Below are positions 1 to 9,977 of a DNA stretch of 64,000 nucleotides, piece by piece. The position numbers were made by a program, and so were the translations under genes. The first letter of the stretch is position 1; each line of letters opens with the position of its first letter. A model generated the notes under the pieces. That model did no database searches. It saw only the letters and a list, made by a program, of their open reading frames with translations, and was not told the DNA's origin. The stretch spans positions 744,001-808,000 of the forward strand of contig NZ_AP019773.1 of NCBI RefSeq assembly GCF_009936175.1, written 5' to 3'. The DNA is from Bartonella quintana. GTDB lineage: Bacteria; Pseudomonadota; Alphaproteobacteria; Rhizobiales; Rhizobiaceae.

Positions 1-2626
1 TTAGCAACGCTTAAATTATAAATGTAGGGGAATTTTGTAATGTTTTTTTTCTATTGTTAAGCTGAAAGTGCCCCTACAGGATTTTTTTTGCTGCCCTTCT
101 ATTCTTAAATTTTTTGAATGTCGTTTCAGTTTTTGCTCAATCTTCGGCTATTTTTATAGGCGCTCAGCTACAGATGATTTTATACACAAACATTCTGAGT
201 AGCAAAGACTACAACAGATTGAGAATTTACGCGCCTTAATTCCTTTTAAGCAATGCTTCCCTCTTCTGATGGGGATCAGGGAGGAGTTTTTGGTGACGGA
301 TATTGCTTTGCGATTCATCGCGTTTTGGTTGAGGGTGTGCATTAAAAAAAAGCGCACTATCGCAAAACCTATGGATCCTTATGCTGGGAAATATATCGGT
401 CTCGTTAATATAAATCTTAATCAAACAATTAATCAAGCTCTAACAGCGTTCATAACTGTCTTGGGCGTGCTGATAAAAATACAGAATGCTCTACGGTTCA
501 ATTAACCGTATACTAATTTATTCAAAATATTCAGGGAGAAAAAATAAAATAAGCTTTAAGATTTTTCAGTGCATAGTTCTGTTCAATAAGACCGGATGTA
601 ACGTAGGACAATCTCCTCAGAGTCTATATTAATACATTGTGAAAGAAGCTTAGTGTCGATCAGATTGAGATAAAAGGGCATTGTTAGAATGCAGAATGCC
701 AACGCCTTATGACATTGATCAGAAAATAGGAGTAAGGATCAATGCAAGAGCAACAATTTATGCTTGTATGGTCCAAGCAGGATTCTGTATAAAGATAAAT
801 GAGGGGAGAGTGTTATACTTTTTAAGAAGAAAATCTTCCCATTTGTCAGCTTGGCGCTGTCATATCTCAGAGAACTGTCAAGCAGCACTTTAAATAGCTC
901 TTTTTGAAAACCTATAAAAATGCATTGGGATGTGAGTCTTAAGTCTTTCTGCTGGTGATGGGCAACAGTCCTCACATTCTTTTTTTCTTTCCTGTGCGGG
1001 ATTGTTTCTTCAATCCACCATTTCAATTCAGTCCTGAACTATCTTAGCCAACGAGGAAAAAATACTAACAAGTTTACAAGCCTTCTCATCGTAAATAAAC
1101 CCATTGAAGGAGGAGAAAATGAAGAAAATCCTGAAATTATTAGGTGGAATAGCTTTATTTAAGCATGGTTAGATATTGTAATCAACCATCTTAATCGATT
1201 TTGGCATTATGGGAAAAACCCAAGTTTTTGATCAGTCTACGGTTTAACAAGCACTGTCACATGTGGCTGGAAATTAGTTTACTCTTCTCCCGAAGAGATG
1301 GATTCACGTGTGATCGAGTTTGTATCAGTTCATGAGTGCCATGAGTAACACAGGTTATCGATATAAATTGCAGGATACAAAAGGGGGCTTACTTTTCACA
1401 AGCTCCAAGAAGTGACTCGTTTTTAGTTAATCTGATGGTAGCCAGATATCAGCAGTTTATCGAAAATGACACCTCTGGCGTGATTAATGCAACGAAATAG
1501 GAACATGCTTGATGACTCTTTAAGAATGAAAGAAAACGTCAGAAAATGAAAAAAGCTTTATAAAAAAGATCATTAGTGTCACACACATTCTTGAGGAAGT
1601 AACTGGATGAACAGCACTAACGGAGAGAGAGCTAAAAAAACAATGGCTCTTTTAACCACAATACAGGTGAAGTCCATCAGCAGGCTACAAATTGGCAATG
1701 GTATTATTAACGGTCTGAACTGTGCGGGTATTCCCATTCACTACTTTTTTATCAAAACTTACTTGATGTAAAAATGGTTTTATTAAACTAGGGTGGTTCA
1801 TCAATAGAATTGGTTTTGGTGAGATATTTTACTTCGATGACATCTCAATTTCAAGATGGTGAATACTCTGATGTATCGTAGATTTTTTTCTGGAGATTTA
1901 CAGTTTTACGTTAATTTTTACGTGAGTAGTCTTTTATCTTGTCTGTTTAGAGATCATGTCTTCATCTTTGGATGAGGCAAGACGGCAGCATTAAATAGCA
2001 TATTCTGAAAGGTTTCATTGACCAATGGTGAAGAATTTATGATAGGGCATTAAGGGAGCCTTGTTTTGATTCAAAGATTCTATTTGTTTATCCAAATCTT
2101 CATTTCAGGTATTGATAGCTTTGATATTGAAATGCGATATATCTCTGCTGCAATGTATATTGGTGAGTGTTCCCCTCCAGAATTTTTCGCAACTAAAGAG
2201 ATGTTTGTTGTCCCATTTCTCGTATATTTTATCTTTTTCGTAGTTTTTATAAAACAATTTATGTGTTTTCTTTTTTGGTTCCTTCTGTATTTTTAAGAAG
2301 CTGGATGTAATTTTCATATTTAAATCTTTTCAAAATTTATATTTTATAGTGCTTTTCTTTACTATTATAAGCTTATTGAGACTATTTTTCTGGCGTTTTG
2401 CTTTACTGTTCTTAACTGTATTTGGAACCAATTCTTTAGAAAATTGCCAGCGTAAATTATGATTTCTATTTTTTTGTTCTCGCTTTACATAAAATACAAA
2501 ACGTATTATCTGTACTGCGGTAGTGAGATGAGTAGTAAATGTTACTTATTTCATACTTATCATGTTTAAAACAGTGGTTTGCTTTTTTCCTGCATTTTTT
2601 GTTGAGAAAAAAAAGTTTGAAAAGAA
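1..2626. other. Gene debris, no intact gene recognised
   Basis: This 2.6 kb stretch has only short open frames interrupted by stops on both strands. A ribosome-binding-like GGAGGAG lies just before an ATG at about 1118 that opens a frame of about 17 codons (MKKILKLLGGIALFKHG) and then stops. Around 1425-1498 another open piece ends in FIENDTSGVINATK, and around 1606-1770 a frame beginning MNSTNGERAKK stops after about 55 codons. The hydrophobic frame at 2066-2296 looks like AT-rich translation rather than a protein. I could not assign any piece to a family; the pattern is that of one or more long-dead genes. Confidence 0.6.
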
Positions 2627-5374
2627 ATGATAATCAGAGTGTCGAAAAATCGCTTATATTCGCGCGTTTTTACAGCAGCTATTTTCTTTTTTTTATCAAA
2701 CATGAATGTTGAGGCACGTTCTCCTTCGTCTGTATCACTTTCATGTGGGGGAGAAAAATTACCTTATAGATGCAGTGATGGTGCAAAACATACAATAATT
2801 GATAAAGTGTATAATTTCGTTGGATCTTCTGAAGAAAAGAATGGGAGTGATGATTTTTTTATATCGTCTGCTGTCATAGTGGCACAGGAGCCAAATACAG
2901 TTATCCAGGTCATACGTCTAAAAGTTGAAGGCACTGTTGGTGTAGAAGAAGATACCTATGGTGTAGTCGCTTCGCGAGGTGGGAGCGTTATTTTGAGCGA
3001 TTCAACCTTTAAAAATGTATCAACAGCTCTGAGGGCTGAGAGTGGAACGATTGAGATGAATCGTGGATCGATTAAGAGTTCTCAGGCGGGTGTTTATGCG
3101 GAGAAGCAGGGAGCATCTGTTGTTTTAACAAATGTCAAAATTAAAGTGGAAGGTCAGGACGTTGGTCAAGAGGCGGCTCTTTTAAGTGATGTTGGTGCAG
3201 ATATTAAGATGATGGGTGGATCGATTGATGTAATGGATGCGGCCGCCCTTTATGTGGGTACAAGAGGTAGTGCAACTTTAGATAGTGTTACTCTTACTGC
3301 AAAAAGTCAAAAAAATGCAAATAAAGAAGACGGCTTTCCTTATGCAGTTTTAAATGTAAACCCGTATGGTTCTATTTCTTTAAAGAATACCAATGTTACT
3401 GCGGCTGGTGTTCGTGCTTTATGGATGGGATTAGATGTTAACGCACAATTAAGTATCGGCCGGGAAAGAAACATTTTGGTTTCGCGGGTTAATATTGAAG
3501 ACTCGACAATTACAGTGATAGGTAGCAAACATGGTATGCATTTTGATATGGATAAAGGAAACAATGAATACAAACAAGGAATTGTTTTTTTGAAAAAGGC
3601 GACTTTTGAGGTTCTAGATGGTGTAGCTATTCATAGTGAAAAAAGTAATGGTTATATTGCAGTAACCGCAGGCACAAAGATCTCTGGTGATTTATTGTTA
3701 ACCGCTGAGAAGAGATCTTCTGTCGTGATTTTGGCTAATTCTTCCTTGCTTACAGGGGGTACTCGCGTTGCTGATGATTCTGTTGCTGAACTTTATTTGA
3801 CAGGAGGGACAAAATGGGTTTTGACAAAAAGCAAAAAAATAAATCAGCAAGTCTCAAACCATGTAATTTCCTCCATTTCATTTGTAAGACTTTCTGATAG
3901 TGTTATTGCTTTCGAAACTCCAATGTTTCAGGAGTACCAGACACTTCATATTGGAAAAGGAGGGGAAGAAGTTTACAGTGCGCAGGATAGTGCAAGTCTT
4001 TATCTCAATACATATCTCAATGATGATGGTTCGCTCAATAATCAAAAGACTGACCGGCTTTTGATTCATGGTGATGTTTCTGGAAAAACTACAGTCTATG
4101 TGCAATTTGTTGCAGGCAATCAGGGGAAGGTAGTAGACGATGAAAATGCTCAAAGTATTTCAATTATTCAAGTTTCTGGAAAAGCAGCGGAAGATTCTTT
4201 TCAGTTGAATAGTGCTTATATCGCGTTGGAAGGTTTGCCTTACCAATATTATCTTCACGCCTATGGTCCAAGTTCTTCTCGTGGGAACGCACAGACTGCA
4301 CAAAGATTAGTTAAGGGCGATGGAGATTTTTGGGATTTCCGCCTCGAGAGTAAATATATTCAGCCTACTTCGACTACATCTATTGTAGCTGATTCTGAGC
4401 TAAGGATAAGGGATGTTGTCCCGCAAGTTCCGACCTATCTTCTTTTGCCAAATGCTTTTTTTCATGCTGGATTGGTAGATATCAGTAATCAAAACGAACA
4501 GTTAAAAACTATGCAATCTGTTTTCGGTAAGCTGTTAAAAATCGATGAAACTGCTGCTTTGTTTGTTCACTGTTATGGCGGAAGTTATCTTTATATCTCA
4601 GACCTTTCTGCACTTGAATATGGGTACGGAGGCAATTTTGACTATAATGCTTTAAAAGTCGGTATTTTGCTCAAAAGAGCGGAAAGCGCATACGGAATTA
4701 CATCCTTTGGGCTTGTGGGGACTCACGGAAAACTTTCTTTGCAGCCTCGGGATGTTGCACACAGTCAAAAAAGCACATTTAACAAATGGTCAGTTACAGC
4801 ATATAGTAGTATAGAACATGACGTTGGTTTTTATATGCATAGTCTTTTATCCTATGGCCTGTTTGAAGGTGATATTCTTACTCTTACACGAGGTAAAACA
4901 GCAAAATTAAAGGCGAATCCTCTGAATATCTCTTTGTCTGCTGGTAAAGCGTTTATAACAAGGTATGAAGGTCTTATTTTTGACCCGCAGGTTCAGCTTA
5001 TTTATCAAAATCTTCAATTTCATAAGGCTCGTGATATTGACGGTTTTGATATTGCGATGGGAAAATCTGATCAATGGATAATGCGTGTTGGTGCGCATTT
5101 CATTAAGACTCTTGCAGAATCTGAAAAAGATCGTGTCATTTCTTTTTACAGCAAGCTTCATTTTGTTAATTATTCTGGAGGCAAACAATTTGTACACTTT
5201 AAAGATGCGTTTCAGTTGGGATCTTTTGGTTCTTCCTTAGAAGTTGGATTGGGTTTTAATTCGCAATTGTCTCAAAAAATTGCACTTCACAGTGATCTCA
5301 TCTACCAACATAAGCTTACTAAGGCTGGTTTTTCTGGAGTTCGTTTTTCTGGTGGATTGCGTTATCATTTTTAG
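2627..5374 (+). CDS. Autotransporter (type V secretion), Iba/BafA-like Bartonella family
   Basis: This 915-residue protein is predicted to be exported by the Sec system and to insert its C-terminal beta-barrel in the outer membrane, displaying the N-terminal passenger. Visible features are a basic N-terminus and hydrophobic signal segment (about residues 1-30, ending near VEARS), and a passenger (about 40-560) made of short repeated beta-helix-like units rich in G, S, T, V and I. The segment TDRLLIHGDVSGKTTVYV, near residue 485, is of a type common in Bartonella autotransporters. The C-terminal barrel (about 630-915) ends in RYHF with the expected terminal aromatic residue. Homologues are the inducible Bartonella autotransporters and the angiogenic BafA group, but which one this matches is not determined. 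The gene stands alone between non-coding regions. A run of eight T lies inside the signal-peptide codons (2687-2694). Confidence 0.9.
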   Translation: MIIRVSKNRLYSRVFTAAIFFFLSNMNVEARSPSSVSLSCGGEKLPYRCSDGAKHTIIDKVYNFVGSSEEKNGSDDFFISSAVIVAQEPNTVIQVIRLKVEGTVGVEEDTYGVVASRGGSVILSDSTFKNVSTALRAESGTIEMNRGSIKSSQAGVYAEKQGASVVLTNVKIKVEGQDVGQEAALLSDVGADIKMMGGSIDVMDAAALYVGTRGSATLDSVTLTAKSQKNANKEDGFPYAVLNVNPYGSISLKNTNVTAAGVRALWMGLDVNAQLSIGRERNILVSRVNIEDSTITVIGSKHGMHFDMDKGNNEYKQGIVFLKKATFEVLDGVAIHSEKSNGYIAVTAGTKISGDLLLTAEKRSSVVILANSSLLTGGTRVADDSVAELYLTGGTKWVLTKSKKINQQVSNHVISSISFVRLSDSVIAFETPMFQEYQTLHIGKGGEEVYSAQDSASLYLNTYLNDDGSLNNQKTDRLLIHGDVSGKTTVYVQFVAGNQGKVVDDENAQSISIIQVSGKAAEDSFQLNSAYIALEGLPYQYYLHAYGPSSSRGNAQTAQRLVKGDGDFWDFRLESKYIQPTSTTSIVADSELRIRDVVPQVPTYLLLPNAFFHAGLVDISNQNEQLKTMQSVFGKLLKIDETAALFVHCYGGSYLYISDLSALEYGYGGNFDYNALKVGILLKRAESAYGITSFGLVGTHGKLSLQPRDVAHSQKSTFNKWSVTAYSSIEHDVGFYMHSLLSYGLFEGDILTLTRGKTAKLKANPLNISLSAGKAFITRYEGLIFDPQVQLIYQNLQFHKARDIDGFDIAMGKSDQWIMRVGAHFIKTLAESEKDRVISFYSKLHFVNYSGGKQFVHFKDAFQLGSFGSSLEVGLGFNSQLSQKIALHSDLIYQHKLTKAGFSGVRFSGGLRYHF

Positions 5375-6180
5375 TCAATCCTTTGAAAAATTGTAAATAA
5401 GATGAGAGCTTTATGGTGTTTTTATTTTTTAATGTCTGATTCAATTGCTTGGTTTTTAGAAAAAGTTGTCATATCTACAAAGAGGCTATTCAAATTTGAA
5501 GTGGTGAAAATAGGTATGACATTTATTAAACACTTTTTCACTAAACACGATAAGAATAATGAATTAATGCGATAAGAATGCATAAATTAAATGACAATGT
5601 TTCGTTACAAGCTCATCCTTATAGAATATCGGTGCAAAAAATAGTTTTGAAGAAATTATAATTCTTCATTGCAACTGAGATAGATATTACAAACAAGACA
5701 TTAAAATTTTTTTTACAAAACATCCACTTTAACTGGTAGCGGGTTAATTGTTCGTTTTATATTGGAAGACGGTCGTATAGTGTGGAAATTTTTCTGATGT
5801 TTTTTTGTGGAAAGAGAAGGCTTGTATTAAATATATTGAGCACAAATCTCTTCTCATCCATAATATAGAGTGAGTGCGGGGTATGTGCATTTTTTCTATT
5901 ACTCGGCGATTGTATGAAAATGAAAATTATGGAGGAAAAACAGACGAGGGAGGAAGTTTTTCTTTGAGCGCCGTGTTGGATATACGAAAAATTTATAGCG
6001 TGTAAGAAAAACTATTGCCAACACTATTGGAGAAGATGCAATCTTTTCTTGGTTCTTAGTTTGGAGTGGTTTAGGAATTCCTAGCTTTTCATCAATATTT
6101 CTTTCAGTAACATTGTTGTCTTTTATTTTTTCTTCATTTACATTTTTATTATAGCATGGATGTATCAAATTTTCTTTATA
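5375..6180. other. Non-coding region downstream of the autotransporter
   Basis: No convincing gene is seen. A reverse-strand frame at 5899-6168 (89 codons) has a polar N-terminus (NNVTERNIDEKLGIPKPLQ) followed by a short hydrophobic stretch and could be a relic of a small membrane protein. It has no recognisable family and its C-terminus looks like random translation, so I do not call it a gene. Confidence 0.5.
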
Positions 6181-7270
6181 AAAAGAATTTTTTTAATTTA
6201 TATAAGAAGTAATAATTTAATGATAAATTTTATATTAAAAATATATTTTTAATTATTAAATATAATTATTTATTAAATATAGTATTTTATTTATATTTTT
6301 AGAAATTATGTTTCAAATTTATTTAAATGGCATGATAGAAATTTAAATTGTATTATTACGATATAATTTTTAATAGAAAAAAGTGAATTAAAATGGGTAT
6401 CTCAAGTCCATCTAGTGATTCACACGGTAATTCATATTCAAAAGGTTTCTTTGAAAAATGTGCTCCTTGGGATTAAGTACTAGTGTAACCAGGGATGATA
6501 TTTTATAGGAGCGCTAGCAGAAGCAGAAACTAGGTTCATGAAAAATCTCACTAAAGGTGAACTGAAAGGCGGGATTAAAAGTCTTTTCAGGGAAGAATCG
6601 CATGGACTTATGATAGGGACTAATATTGGTTTTATGAATAAAACTACTGAGTGCTTTAATTGGTAAAGCCAGTGTGCCGATTTTAATTTGTACAGAATAT
6701 CCATAAAGATATTTCTAAAGTCGATATTGTTATCGCCACTTGTGTAGCGATATATATTTTTAACAGTATTAAAATCGCATTTATTTTTTTAATCTTTTCT
6801 TACATATTTAAATAGCGAATTTGTAAAAATATAAAATTATAATTATTTGAAAATATTATTATTTATATTAATATTAATTTTTATTATTAAATAAAATAAT
6901 TTGCAATTTAGATAAATATATATTATATATTACAAATTTATATTTTTATATACAAAAATAAAAATTAAGTGAAATAGATTTTAGTGAAATATTCTTTATA
7001 ATTTTAATTTATCTATTTGTAAATTTTATATTTTATATACATATTTAATATTTTTTAATTATTTTATATAAATATAATTTATATATTTACCTGAATTATA
7101 TTTATATAAAATATTATATTAAAAGTGAAAATTAAGATATTATGTATAATAATTTAATGTATTAACATTTATAAAATTTTTATTTATATATTTTATTATT
7201 TATTTAATTCTATTTTTGTAGAGAATATTATATATATTTTAATATATTAATAAAGTTATTTTTGCAATTT
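6180..7270. other. Extremely AT-rich tract with a buried gene relic
   Basis: Most of this kilobase consists almost solely of A and T, far beyond the neighbouring genes. Within it, 6393-6720 is less AT-biased and carries broken coding sequence: an ATG at 6393 opens 27 codons (MGISSPSSDSHGNSYSKGFF...) then stops. A second piece at about 6511-6666 in another frame reads GALAEAETRFMKNLTKGELK and continues to a stop, and a hydrophobic piece follows to 6815. I do not recognise the parent gene. No DnaA boxes or tandem iterons were noticed, so an origin is not supported. Confidence 0.6.
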
Positions 7271-7968
7271 TTCTGAAGAAGCAAATAGTTATTACAAATG
7301 TTATTGATTATTGGTGATGCAAGCAATGTGCTTGATAATGTAGAGATTAAAAAAGACTGAAAAATTTTTTGCATGCAATTCATAGATTCTTATAAAAACT
7401 TTTTGAAAAATTATAAAAGAGGAAAAATAAATTGTGGGCAAATATTAAGCGTTTATAATGAAATTCTTCACTTTCTAGTGGGATTACCGTTTTTGCATTT
7501 ACAATGCATTAATTGCATGTGTAATCTATTCTAAGATTTTGTTTAAAATCCATAGATAACCTCTATTTTGATTTTTTATTGAATAACTGTATTGATGTAT
7601 AACAAAAGTGTATGAAATACCAAAATAATAAGCGTTTTGATTTGAAATATGAAATCTGATTGCTTAATAACCAAAAAATCTATGTATTATCAAACTTACT
7701 TAATCATTTTTTCCTATTTAAAACGCTCATTTGAGCTAATTTCCGTGATTAATATTTGTTCTGCAATGAAAAGTCATATGAGTTAATTGGGATATCAATA
7801 AACTTTGCAGACAAATTTAAAAAATATACGATAACGCAATCTTACAGTTATTGTGGATTTCATTTTATGAACTTAAGAAGCATCACGATTAGCATTACAA
7901 ATGTTTGCAAAAAAATGCTTTTATCACGAGCTATTCAATTTCTTTGTCGTTTATAATTTTTTTCATCA
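7271..7968. other. Intergenic region with a possible coding relic
   Basis: A stop-interrupted frame at about 7338-7533 on the forward strand reads NVEIKKD, a stop, then about 58 open codons including FIDSYKNFLKNYKRGKINCG. The amphipathic, lysine-rich composition looks more protein-like than the surrounding AT-rich DNA, so this may be the tail of a dead gene. The family is unknown. Confidence 0.35.
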
Positions 7969-8035
7969 TTTTATCTTAGCTAAAAGATAATGTCTAATGA
8001 ATTTCTATTTATCTTATTTTATCTTAGAACGATGG
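7969..8035 (+). promoter_or_regulatory. Repeated TTATCTTA motifs upstream of divK
   Basis: Three direct copies of TTATCTTA occur at 7971-7978, 8009-8016 and 8019-8026. A near-perfect inverted copy (AAAGATAA, 7983-7990) makes a hairpin or operator-like 7-bp inverted repeat at 7971-7990. They lie 15-75 bases upstream of the divK start, where a promoter or regulator site would be expected. The bound factor is not known. Confidence 0.4.
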
Positions 8036-8045
8036 AGTTATACTG

Positions 8046-8411
8046 ATGTCAAAAAAAGTCATGATCGTGGAAGATAATGAACTGAATATGAAGTTATTCC
8101 GTGATCTTGTAGAAGCGAGCGGCTATGAAACCGTTGAAACACGTAATGGTCTTATGGCATTAGATTTGGCTCGTTCATCAATGCCTTCTCTTATCCTTGT
8201 GGATATTCAGTTACCTGAGGTATCAGGGATCGACGTCATTAAACAATTAAAAGAGGATGAAGTACTTAAATCTGTTCCCGTTGTTGCTGTAACAGCTTTT
8301 GCTATGAAAGGGGATGAAGAGCGAATTCGTGCAAGTGGTTGTGAAGAATACATGTCAAAGCCTATTTCCGTTCCCCATTTTATCGCAATGGTAAAGCGCT
8401 TTTTGGACTGA
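8046..8411 (+). CDS. divK: Single-domain response regulator DivK
   Basis: DivK is a stand-alone receiver domain that, in Caulobacter and rhizobia, is phosphorylated by PleC/DivJ-type kinases and feeds into the CckA-CtrA cell-cycle pathway. The 121-residue length is typical and there is no output domain. Visible receiver residues are the acidic pair at E9-D10, the phospho-acceptor Asp53 in LVDIQLP, Thr83 in AVTAF, and Lys105 in MSKPIS. A ribosome-binding-like GGAG (8034-8037) precedes the ATG. The diguanylate cyclase gene pleD, which usually follows divK in Rhizobiales, is absent; convergent rpsI follows instead. Identity is well supported. Confidence 0.93.
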   Translation: MSKKVMIVEDNELNMKLFRDLVEASGYETVETRNGLMALDLARSSMPSLILVDIQLPEVSGIDVIKQLKEDEVLKSVPVVAVTAFAMKGDEERIRASGCEEYMSKPISVPHFIAMVKRFLD

Positions 8412-8680
8412 AACTTTTTTAAGTGATAGTAGAAAAAGACACTAAAAAAAGCTAATGAAGTAGCTGCGTTATATTGAAGATGTTTTTGTGGGTTAGCGCA
8501 TAAGGTATTTTGGAATATCAAAGCACAGATCCTGAAAATGAAAACTGAGAATTCAGAGTTTTTCTAGCCGATATCTTCTTAATTTTTCCCTAAAAAGAAG
8601 TTAATTCCTTATACATCTCTACTTTTTTCCGACAGATATAAACTGGTCGTATATTTTTCCAAAAAATCCGCTTTAGCAGA
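8412..8680. other. Intergenic space between convergent divK and rpsI
   Basis: No gene is seen in this region. The short reverse-strand frames here are shadows with no family resemblance. Confidence 0.5.
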
Positions 8681-8684
8681 GAAA

Positions 8685-8714
8685 AAGCCCCATACAAACA
8701 GAGGGGGGCCTTAT
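8685..8714 (-). terminator. Rho-independent terminator of rplM-rpsI
   Basis: Read on the reverse strand, AAGGCCCC and GGGGCTTT form an 8-bp stem with one G-T wobble around a 13-base loop. The stem runs into a T-rich tail. It lies 20-50 bases downstream of the rpsI stop codon. Confidence 0.65.
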
Positions 8715-8734
8715 GAAGGGTGCAAAAATTGAAC

Positions 8735-9220
8735 CTAACGCTTTGAGAATTGGAAAGAACGACGTGCTTTTGCTTTACCATATTTTTTACGTTCAACAAC
8801 ACGGCTATCGCGGGTAAGAAAGCCCCTTTTTTTCAAGATTGTGCGAAATTCTGGCTCGTAATAGGTTAAAGCTTTAGAAATACCATGGCGTACTGCACCA
8901 GCTTGTCCAGAAAGACCACCACCTGTAACGGTTGCAATAATATCAAATTGGGTATCCCTGTTTATTGCAACAATTGGTTGACGAAGAATCATTCTAAGAA
9001 CAGGACGTGCAAAATATTTGTCAAATTCCTTATTGTTAATGGTGATTTTTCCGAAGCCTGGTTTTACCCACACGCGGGCAACAGCACCTTTACGTTTTCC
9101 TGTTGCATAGGCACGGCCTTGTGAATCAAGCTTTTGTACATGGATAGGAACGACATTTTCATGAGTTTCTGTAAGACTTGTTACTACGCTAAGCTCAGAA
9201 AGAGAATTAATTTCAGCCAT
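8735..9220 (-). CDS. rpsI: 30S ribosomal protein S9
   Basis: S9 is a small-subunit ribosomal protein whose basic C-terminal tail reaches towards the P-site tRNA. The 161-residue product has the conserved core ([17 protein letters not shown], about residues 40-56), the segment [16 protein letters not shown], and the basic C-terminal tail [18 protein letters not shown] chose the ATG at 9220 (MAEINS) rather than the upstream TTG because this matches alphaproteobacterial S9. It directly follows rplM with almost no gap, the standard rplM-rpsI operon. Confidence 0.97.
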   Translation of the reverse strand: MAEINSLSELSVVTSLTETHENVVPIHVQKLDSQGRAYATGKRKGAVARVWVKPGFGKITINNKEFDKYFARPVLRMILRQPIVAINRDTQFDIIATVTGGGLSGQAGAVRHGISKALTYYEPEFRTILKKRGFLTRDSRVVERKKYGKAKARRSFQFSKR

Positions 9221-9222
9221 AA

Positions 9223-9687
9223 TCAAGCAATCCTTTTGTTTTTGCGGTTTAAAGCACCAACGTCAAGAGTTTTGGGCTGTTGCGCCGCATGCGGGTTTTG
9301 ACTTCCAGCATAAACATGTAGATTCCTCAATTGGCGACGACCAAGCGGTCCACGAGGAATCATACGCTCTACAGCTTTTTCAACAACGCGTTCAGGAAAA
9401 CGTCCTTCAAGAATCTGACGTGCGGTGCGTTCTTTGATTCCACCAATATAGCCGGTATGCCAATAATATTTTTTATCTGTATATTTCTTGCCAGTAAGAG
9501 CTATTTTATCTGCATTGATTACAATAACATTATCACCATCATCAATATGTGGAGTAAATGTGGCTTTATGTTTGCCACGTAAGCGGTTAGCAACGAATGT
9601 GGCAAGACGACCTAAAACAAGGTTCTCTGCATCAATAATAACCCATTTTTTCACCACTTCAGTTGGCTTTTGTGAAAAAGTTGCCAT
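9223..9687 (-). CDS. rplM: 50S ribosomal protein L13
   Basis: L13 is an early-assembling large-subunit protein. The 154-residue length is normal. Recognisable segments are [20 protein letters not shown] near the N-terminus, [18 protein letters not shown], and the [18 protein letters not shown] block near residue 112. The ATG at 9687 is preceded by AAAGGA at a suitable distance. rpsI follows a few bases after its stop. Promoter-like sequence lies about 100 bases upstream, and the gene is divergent from recJ. Confidence 0.97.
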   Translation of the reverse strand: MATFSQKPTEVVKKWVIIDAENLVLGRLATFVANRLRGKHKATFTPHIDDGDNVIVINADKIALTGKKYTDKKYYWHTGYIGGIKERTARQILEGRFPERVVEKAVERMIPRGPLGRRQLRNLHVYAGSQNPHAAQQPKTLDVGALNRKNKRIA

Positions 9688-9784
9688 AGAAGTATCCTTT
9701 ATTAAAACCCTTTAACTGAGGGCATTTTTGTTGCTTTGCGTTGAAAATTGTTATCAAGCGAAATATTTAACTATTATCTGCTCT

Positions 9785-9811
9785 GATATAATGTCTTTCG
9801 ATTTACGTCAA
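9785..9811 (-). promoter_or_regulatory. Putative promoter of rplM-rpsI
   Basis: On the reverse strand TTGACG (9806-9811) is followed after 15 bases by TATATC (9785-9790), a housekeeping-sigma-like arrangement with a slightly short spacer. It sits about 100 bases before the rplM start. Confidence 0.4.
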
Positions 9812-9977
9812 GAGAAAATAAATACTGTAAAACAGTATCTTATTATTGAAGTATTATAAGCCTAAATATTTGCAGCACCTTACGCATAATTTTAAGCGAG
9901 AATGGATGCCGTCAAAGAGTGCCTCATCTTTAATTCTTAATTGTATTTTATTCGCTTTCATTGTAAAATAAATAGTA

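Noticed and set aside
2066-2296. Hydrophobic 76-codon frame before the autotransporter
   Set aside because: The Phe/Ile-rich composition is what AT-rich non-coding DNA gives in this frame. There is no ribosome-binding site and no family.
6180-7270. AT-rich tract as a replication origin
   Set aside because: No DnaA-box clusters or iterons were seen, and the neighbours are not origin genes.
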